Source: CALJUZ01 sp003387805 (lineage in GTDB: Bacteria > Bacillota > Limnochordia > Limnochordales > ZCTH02-B6). Taken from it: a stretch of 17,533 nt of DNA. The notes beneath the pieces are model-generated. The model ran no database searches and was not told the DNA's origin. It was given only the letters and a program-made list of their open reading frames with translations. Both the position numbers and the translations under genes were made by a program. Location: NCBI GenBank assembly GCA_937975235.1, contig CALJUZ010000015.1:1-17533 (forward strand). The letters run 5' to 3'. Below are positions 13,174 to 17,533 of this stretch, piece after piece; within the stretch, counting starts at the first letter, position 1; every line of letters begins with the position of its first letter.

Positions 13174-14246
13174 AACGCAGACGCGGCTTGTTCATAGGCC
13201 TTATCATCGTCATTCTTCTCGTCGTCGGCGCGGTGGTGTACGGCATTCCGCGGCGGGTGGCGGACGTGGCCGGCGGCCCCGGCGCGCGCGTCGCCATGGA
13301 TCCGCTGGTGCGCGCCACCGTGCCCGTGCAGCGCCGGGACATTATCCATACCATCACCGCCACCGGCAACGTGCAGCCGGCCCGCCAGGTGGACTTGCGT
13401 TTCGCCCGCTCGGGCCGGGTGCAGGAGGTTTTGGTGCAGGTGGGCGACCGGGTGGAAGAGGGGCAGCTCCTGGCCCGGCTGGACAACCGGGAGCAAGAGC
13501 TGGCCTACATCCGCGCCCGCAACGCGTACGAAATCGCGCTCATCGACGCCGCGCCCAACACGGTGCGGGAGCGGGAAATCGACATGGAGCTGGCCCGGGA
13601 CGCCCTGGAGCAGACGTATCTGCGGGCGCCTTTTGCGGGCGTCGTCACCGAAGTGGCCGTGGAGCCGGGCCAGTCGGTGGGCGCCAGCGACGTCATCGTG
13701 CAGCTGGTGGACGATTCGTCGTTCCTCGTGCGGGTGGCGGTGGACGAGCTGGACATCGCGCGCGTGCAGGAGGGGCAGCGGGTGGACATCCGCCTGGACG
13801 CGGATCCGGGCCGGGTGCGCCCCGGCGTGGTGGACCACGTCAGCATGGTGGCCAACACGTCGGGCAGCGTGGTCACCGTGCCCGTCACCGTGCGCTTCCT
13901 CGAAACCGATGACTTCCTGCGGCCGGGGTACACGGCCACGCTGCAGATCATCGTGGCCGAGGCCCGGGGCGTGCCGGTGGTGCCCGTGGAGGCCATCTGG
14001 GAAGAGGGCGGCCGCCGCACCGTGACCCGGGTCCGCAACGGCGCGGAGGAGATCGTGCCGGTGGAGACCGGCCTTTCCGACGGCATTTGGGTGGAAATCG
14101 TCGCCGGCGTCGAGCCGGGCGACGAGGTCATCGCCCTGAACTACCTGGGCGGCCGGGCGTCCGGCGGCGCGGGCGGCGCCGGCGGGCGCGCCGCGGTGCC
14201 GGCGCGAGGCGTCCAAGTGCCAGGCATTCCTTTCCCGGTGCGTTAG
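13170..14246 (+). CDS. HlyD/MacA-type periplasmic adaptor (membrane fusion protein)
   Basis: This 358-residue adaptor links an inner-membrane ABC exporter to the outer-membrane channel. An N-terminal anchor (8-26, FIGLIIVILLVVGAVVYG) is followed by the two lipoyl halves (FARSGRVQEVLVQVGDRVEEGQLLARLD at about 78-105 and LRAPFAGVVTEVAVEPGQSV at about 151-170), a beta-barrel domain (FLVRVAVDELDIARVQEGQRVDIRLD) and a membrane-proximal domain ending in a Gly/Ala-rich tail. The helical hairpin between the lipoyl halves is only about 44 residues, which looks shorter than in E. coli MacA. GTG 13170 overlaps the preceding TGA as GTGA and follows GGGGAGGG by 6 nt. The gene is followed 42 nt later by the ATPase gene. 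Confidence 0.9.
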   Translation: MKRRRGLFIGLIIVILLVVGAVVYGIPRRVADVAGGPGARVAMDPLVRATVPVQRRDIIHTITATGNVQPARQVDLRFARSGRVQEVLVQVGDRVEEGQLLARLDNREQELAYIRARNAYEIALIDAAPNTVREREIDMELARDALEQTYLRAPFAGVVTEVAVEPGQSVGASDVIVQLVDDSSFLVRVAVDELDIARVQEGQRVDIRLDADPGRVRPGVVDHVSMVANTSGSVVTVPVTVRFLETDDFLRPGYTATLQIIVAEARGVPVVPVEAIWEEGGRRTVTRVRNGAEEIVPVETGLSDGIWVEIVAGVEPGDEVIALNYLGGRASGGAGGAGGRAAVPARGVQVPGIPFPVR

Positions 14247-14288
14247 GGCGGCGCCCGGCGGACGGGCCGGGCATGAGGAGGACTGCGG

Positions 14289-15032
14289 TTGACCGCGACG
14301 TTCGTGGCGCAAAACTTGACGAAGGTGTACGACATGGGCGCGGTGCAGGTGCACGCGCTGCGGGGCGTATCCTTCTCCATCGACCGGGGCGAGATGGTGG
14401 CCATCATGGGCCCGTCGGGCTCGGGCAAGTCCACCCTCATGCACATCATCGGCTGCCTGGACAAGCCGACCACGGGCACGGTGCTGCTGGACGGCGAAGA
14501 CGTAACGAAGGCGTCGGACAACCGTCTGGCGGAGCTGCGCAACAAGAAGATCGGCTTCGTCTTTCAGCAGTTCAACCTGCTGCCCCGGCTCTCGGCCATG
14601 GACAACGTGGAGCTGCCCCTGGTCTACGCGGGCGTGCCGCGCCGGCGGCGCCGGGAGAAGGTGACGGCGCTGCTGGAGATGGTGGGGCTGGCCGACCGCA
14701 TGCACCACAAGCCCACGGAGCTGTCGGGCGGACAGAAGCAGCGGGTGGCCATCGCCCGGGCGCTGGCCAACGACCCGTCGGTGATTCTGGCCGACGAGCC
14801 CACGGGCGCGCTGGACACGAAGACGGGCGCGGAAATTATGGAGCTGCTGCAGCGGCGCCCCGGCGCGGGCAACACCATCATCGTCGTCACCCACGACCCG
14901 GAGGTGGCCGCGCGCGCGGAGCGCAGCATTCACATTCGCGACGGCCCCATTTCCCATGACGAGCGCAACGGGCGGCGGCTGCGCGCGTCCGTGCCGCCCG
15001 CCGGCCGGCCGGAAGCGGAGGCGAAAGCGTGA
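14289..15032 (+). CDS. MacB-type ABC transporter ATPase subunit
   Basis: This 247-residue ATPase belongs to the MacB/LolD group. Walker A is GPSGSGKST (41-49), signature LSGGQKQR starts at 145, Walker B is VILADEP (165-171), the D-loop is GALDTKTG and the switch His is H202 in VTHDPEVA. MacB-class enzymes act as mechanotransmitters: ATP turnover drives the permease's periplasmic domain, which pushes substrate through the TolC duct. Here ATPase and permease are separate genes, unlike E. coli MacB. The C-terminal tail after IRDG is basic and unstructured. The start is TTG 14289, 7 nt after GAGGAGGA; no ATG is available near. The stop overlaps the permease start (GTGA). The substrate may be an antibiotic, peptide, lipid or siderophore. 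Confidence 0.92.
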   Translation: MTATFVAQNLTKVYDMGAVQVHALRGVSFSIDRGEMVAIMGPSGSGKSTLMHIIGCLDKPTTGTVLLDGEDVTKASDNRLAELRNKKIGFVFQQFNLLPRLSAMDNVELPLVYAGVPRRRRREKVTALLEMVGLADRMHHKPTELSGGQKQRVAIARALANDPSVILADEPTGALDTKTGAEIMELLQRRPGAGNTIIVVTHDPEVAARAERSIHIRDGPISHDERNGRRLRASVPPAGRPEAEAKA

Positions 15033-16243
15033 GCGTGTTCGAGACGTTTCGCACCGCGTTTCAGAGCCTGCGCACCAACGCGCTGCGTTCCATCTTGTCG
15101 ATGCTGGGCATCATCATCGGCGTGGCCGCGGTGGTGAGCGTGGTCTCCGTGGGCACCGGCGGCCAGCAGCGGGTGATGGAGAACATTTCCCAGCTGGGGT
15201 CGAACCTCATTACCATCAATCCCGCCGCGGCCCGGGGCACCGCCGGGCGGGTGCAGCAGGAAGCGGAAAGCGTGTTTTCGCTGCCCATGGCGGCGGAAAT
15301 GGAGCGCATCGTGCCCTACATTACCAACGTGGTGCCCATCGTCAACGGCCGGGCGCTGCTCATCGCCGGCGGTGTCAACGTCAACGCGACGCTGGTGGGC
15401 GTCACGCCGCCGTATCAGGCGGTGATGAACTACAACGTGGCCCGGGGGCGCTTCATCACGGACTGGGACGTCAGCGAGCGGCTGCACGTGGCCGTGCTGG
15501 GCTCGGCGCTGGCGGAGGATCTGTTTGAAGACGCGGACCCGCTGGGCCAGGAAATCATCGCCGTGGTGGGCAGCCGCCGCATCTTGTTCCGCGTCGTGGG
15601 CGTCATGGAGCCCCGGGGGCAGGCCCTGGCGGGCAACTTCGACACGCAGATGTACGTGCCGGTGACGACCATGATGGAGCGGGTGGCGAAAACCCGCGTC
15701 GTGTCGTCCTTCGCGGCGCAGGCGCTGTCTTCGGATCACGCGTCCGAGGCGGTGGAGCAGCTGAACTTCTTCCTGACCCGGCGCCTGGGCGACGCCCGCC
15801 GGTTTCGCATCACCAGCCAGGATCAGATGCTGGAGACCATGTCCCAGGTGACGCAGACGCTGTCTTTGATGCTGGGCGGCATCGCCAGCATCGCCCTGGT
15901 GGTGGGCGGCATCGGCATCATGAACATCATGCTGGTTTCGGTGACGGAGCGCACCCGGGAAATCGGCATCCGCAAAGCGCTGGGCGCCAAGCGGCGCACG
16001 ATTTTGCTGCAGTTTTTGGTGGAGGCGGTGGCGCTGTCGGCCACGGGCGGCATCATCGGCCTGGGCCTGGGCTGGGTGGGCGCCCGCGTCATCGGCCACT
16101 TCGGCGGCTGGGTGGGCCGCCTAAGCCCCGAGTCGGTGGTGGTGGCCCTGGGCTTCTCCGCGGCGGTGGGCCTCTTCTTCGGCATTTACCCCGCCGCGAA
16201 GGCCGCGCGGCTCGATCCGGTGAAGGCCCTAAGCTACGAGTGA
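15029..16243 (+). CDS. MacB-type ABC transporter permease (FtsX/MacB-PCD family)
   Basis: This 404-residue inner-membrane protein has the MacB topology. TM1 is at about 19-42 (LRSILSMLGIIIGVAAVVSVVSVG), a large periplasmic domain covers 43-278, and three C-terminal helices lie at about 279-306, 326-356 and 369-393. The N-terminal coupling motif FRTAFQSLRTNALRSILSMLGIIIGVAAVV and the FtsX-domain signature TERTREIGIRKALGAKRRTILLQFLVEA are classic. It pairs with the ATPase encoded immediately upstream (GTGA overlap) and, through its periplasmic domain, with the adaptor and TolC channel. It is the last gene of the efflux operon. I see no clear terminator directly after the stop, only an A7T4 tract. 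Confidence 0.93.
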   Translation: MSVFETFRTAFQSLRTNALRSILSMLGIIIGVAAVVSVVSVGTGGQQRVMENISQLGSNLITINPAAARGTAGRVQQEAESVFSLPMAAEMERIVPYITNVVPIVNGRALLIAGGVNVNATLVGVTPPYQAVMNYNVARGRFITDWDVSERLHVAVLGSALAEDLFEDADPLGQEIIAVVGSRRILFRVVGVMEPRGQALAGNFDTQMYVPVTTMMERVAKTRVVSSFAAQALSSDHASEAVEQLNFFLTRRLGDARRFRITSQDQMLETMSQVTQTLSLMLGGIASIALVVGGIGIMNIMLVSVTERTREIGIRKALGAKRRTILLQFLVEAVALSATGGIIGLGLGWVGARVIGHFGGWVGRLSPESVVVALGFSAAVGLFFGIYPAAKAARLDPVKALSYE

Positions 16244-16258
16244 TTTCCACGTAAATCT

Positions 16259-16280
16259 CCCCAAAAAAATTTTCATTTTG
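16259..16280. other. A/T tract between efflux operon and second barrel gene
   Basis: A7 directly followed by T4, then CATTTTG, lies 17 nt after the permease stop. It could be an UP-type or bent-DNA element for a downstream promoter. TTGCCC (16278-16283) resembles a -35 but no -10 sits at the right distance, so I do not call a promoter. Confidence 0.3.
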
Positions 16281-16333
16281 CCCGAGGAAAAAGAAGGAGA
16301 ACGCGCCAGGGACAAGAATATCCTGTCTATGCA

Positions 16334-16377
16334 TGCCCATGTTTGGGCGCTGGACGATCACGACTCGGTGAGCCCAA
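16334..16377 (+). other. Mutually exclusive stems in the second barrel leader
   Basis: GCCCA (16335-16339) pairs with TGGGC (16344-16348) around TGTT. The overlapping TTGGGC (16343-16348) can pair instead with GCCCAA (16372-16377). Both cannot form at once. The second fold would end 5 nt before the GAAAGGAGGTG element. Confidence 0.4.
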
Positions 16378-16382
16378 GGCGC

Positions 16383-16393
16383 GAAAGGAGGTG
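16383..16393 (+). promoter_or_regulatory. Second start-less GAAAGGAGGTG element (STAB-SD-like)
   Basis: The same perfect 11-nt anti-16S match as at 5883-5893 occurs 155 nt upstream of the second barrel gene's ATG. The surrounding bases also agree (CGAAAGGAGGTG then two variable bases then CCCCG). A TTG at 16403 could start a 12-codon peptide ending at 16441 (MAAGRPGVITEA), but the spacing of 11 nt is long. Ribosome docking for mRNA stability is the alternative. Confidence 0.55.
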
Positions 16394-16547
16394 CACCCCG
16401 AGTTGGCCGCGGGACGTCCGGGCGTGATCACGGAAGCCTGACGGAGGAACAGGGAAGAAAGGAAACAAGGACACTTTCGTCCCGAACTCCCCCTGAAGGT
16501 TTCCGGTCCAGGAAAACCACAACCAACAACTAGGGGGAATTTGCAAA
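16394..16547 (+). other. Rest of the leader of the second barrel gene
   Basis: It contains the palindrome CGTGATCACG (16423-16432), a purine-rich run at 16443-16470, and a small GGAC/GTCC hairpin (16469-16482). The working ribosome binding site AGGGGG (16532-16537) lies 10 nt before the ATG. I see no other gene here. Confidence 0.4.
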
Positions 16548-17533
16548 ATGAGAAAGTCTCTCGCACTGGCTCTCGCGCTCGTGTTTGCGTTCGCGAGTGT
16601 CTCGTTGGCGGCGACGCCGAGCATCTCGGGCGAGTTCACGGCTACGGCTACGCACGAGGACAAGGAGAAGTTCTTTGGTCCCTATACGAACAGCGCGGAG
16701 CTGTCGCTGTCCGTTTCGTTCGCTTCCGAGGAGGACAACTGGGACGCGTCTTTCGAGCTCAAGGGTCTTGGCAACCTCGAAGGGGTCACCCTGGGCCGCT
16801 ATATCGTGAACGTTAAAGAAGACGCGTTCAAGTTCACCGCCTGGGGCAACTACGGCACCGGCAATATCGGCACCCTTGGCGACGCTCTGGGCTTCCTGCC
16901 GGTCGACGGCAAGAACGCGGCGGCCCAGCCGAAGTTCCGTCTGACCACGAACCTGGGCGGCGTCGACGCCGCGGTTCAGGTGGAGCACAACGGCGCCATC
17001 TACCTGAATGGTGAGATGGGCTTCGATCAGTTCACGCTGGGCGCGACCGTGGCCCGCAACGAGGACGCCGATGCGTACAACGACTTCGCGGTGTACGGCG
17101 GTGCGGATCTCGGGGTCGTGAACGTCGATGCCGCCTTCTACGCCACCGGCGCGGAGGAGAAGGACAACACCGCTATCGGCGTTGCGGCTTCGTCCGACAT
17201 CACGGAGCAGCTGAACGTTTATGCCGAATACGTGACCGCTGGTGAGAAGTCCGATATCGATTCCGGCTACACGCTGGGTGCTACGTTCACGCAGGGTCTG
17301 ATCCGGATCGCCGGCGAGTATGACCGCAACGAGTCGGATCGGGACCAGACCATCGAGGCGTCCGTCGTCTATCGCGGCAGCGAGGACAACGTGGCCTTCG
17401 GCGACCTGTTCAAGGCGAATCAGTACTACAACAACGTCGCACCGGCGTTTGGCCTGACCTACAAGGTCGAGACGCCTGACGAGGAGCCGGCGCCGACCCC
17501 CATCGCGGTCCAGGGGACGGCTCGGGTCGTGGC
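16548..17533 (+). CDS. Second outer-membrane beta-barrel protein, partial (runs off window)
   Basis: The first 328 codons are present and the 3' end lies beyond the window. A signal peptide (MRKSLALALALVFAFASVSLA, cut before ATPSISG) is followed by alternating amphipathic strands with acidic turns, typical of porin-like barrels (AELSLSVSFAS, FKFTAWGNYGTG, FTLGATVARN, YTLGATFTQGLIRIAGEYDR). Near the window end a Pro/Glu-rich linker (VETPDEEPAPTP) leads into IAVQGTARVV, which looks like the start of a further strand domain. No SLH domain is seen in the visible part. Codon use differs from the neighbours: T-ending codons (GCT, TCT, GGT, TAT) are frequent, as in highly expressed genes. ATG 16548 follows AGGGGG by 10 nt. 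It resembles the first barrel gene in leader design but not clearly in sequence. Confidence 0.82.
   Translation, partial: MRKSLALALALVFAFASVSLAATPSISGEFTATATHEDKEKFFGPYTNSAELSLSVSFASEEDNWDASFELKGLGNLEGVTLGRYIVNVKEDAFKFTAWGNYGTGNIGTLGDALGFLPVDGKNAAAQPKFRLTTNLGGVDAAVQVEHNGAIYLNGEMGFDQFTLGATVARNEDADAYNDFAVYGGADLGVVNVDAAFYATGAEEKDNTAIGVAASSDITEQLNVYAEYVTAGEKSDIDSGYTLGATFTQGLIRIAGEYDRNESDRDQTIEASVVYRGSEDNVAFGDLFKANQYYNNVAPAFGLTYKVETPDEEPAPTPIAVQGTARVV

Noticed and set aside
13080..16099. Very long minus-strand frames opposite the efflux operon
   Set aside because: Same reason: the plus-strand proteins show full Walker, lipoyl and FtsX motifs, while the antisense translations have none.
16296..16330. 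ECF-type promoter before the second barrel gene (GAAC and GTCTAT)
   Set aside because: The two elements are 22 nt apart, against 18 in the convincing sigma-gene promoter.

Overview
The window is about 17.5 kb of GC-rich, densely packed bacterial DNA. Every supported gene is on the + strand. Two sets of traits appear together. Ribosome binding sites are of the strong Firmicutes type, TTG and GTG starts are frequent, and there are homologues of Bacillus-type envelope genes (DUF2089, YvlB and YvlD families) and a UgpC/MsmX-type ATPase. There is also clear outer-membrane machinery: two signal-peptide-bearing beta-barrel proteins, one ending in a terminal Phe, two TolC-family proteins, and a periplasmic adaptor with a MacB-type transporter. 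A diderm Firmicute of the Limnochordia type fits best, but this is an inference from gene content, not a placement by phylogeny.

Layout. (1) 116-3033: a near-consensus sigma-A promoter followed by an envelope-stress-like operon resembling Bacillus yvlABCD (DUF2089 zinc-ribbon/HTH protein, DUF4097 beta-solenoid protein, SHOCT-like protein, unknown 100-residue protein, four-helix YvlD-like membrane protein). The first three proteins share one short helical motif. (2) 3169-5337: a Cof-type HAD phosphatase and an orphan carbohydrate-transporter ATPase. (3) 5338-6338: one kilobase without a convincing gene. It holds a hairpin array ending in an intrinsic terminator, a perfect Shine-Dalgarno-like element with no start codon at the right distance, and a uridine-poor tract of fifteen 12-bp repeats. 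(4) 6339-7511: an outer-membrane beta-barrel gene with a strong terminator. (5) 7620-7855: two tiny ORFs that look like leftovers of a MntA/HepT toxin-antitoxin pair. (6) 7853-10447: an ECF sigma factor with its own ECF-type promoter, a zinc-finger anti-sigma factor and a secreted RseB-like protein. (7) 10571-16243: a tightly overlapping efflux operon (two TolC-family proteins, adaptor, ATPase, permease). (8) 16244-17533: a second long leader and a second barrel gene that runs off the window.

How the genes may work together: the cluster reads as an envelope homeostasis locus. The sigma/anti-sigma/RseB-like trio would sense envelope or outer-membrane stress, and the adjacent tripartite pump would export the causative compound. 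The yvl-like operon would support the inner membrane, and the two barrels would be bulk outer-membrane proteins. Both barrel genes share an unusual leader design: a start-less GAAAGGAGGTG element just 3' of a predicted stem, then a G5-type ribosome binding site at the real start. The least explained parts are the leader at 5338-6338, the TolC-family protein that appears to lack barrel segments, and the 5.7 kb hairpin array.
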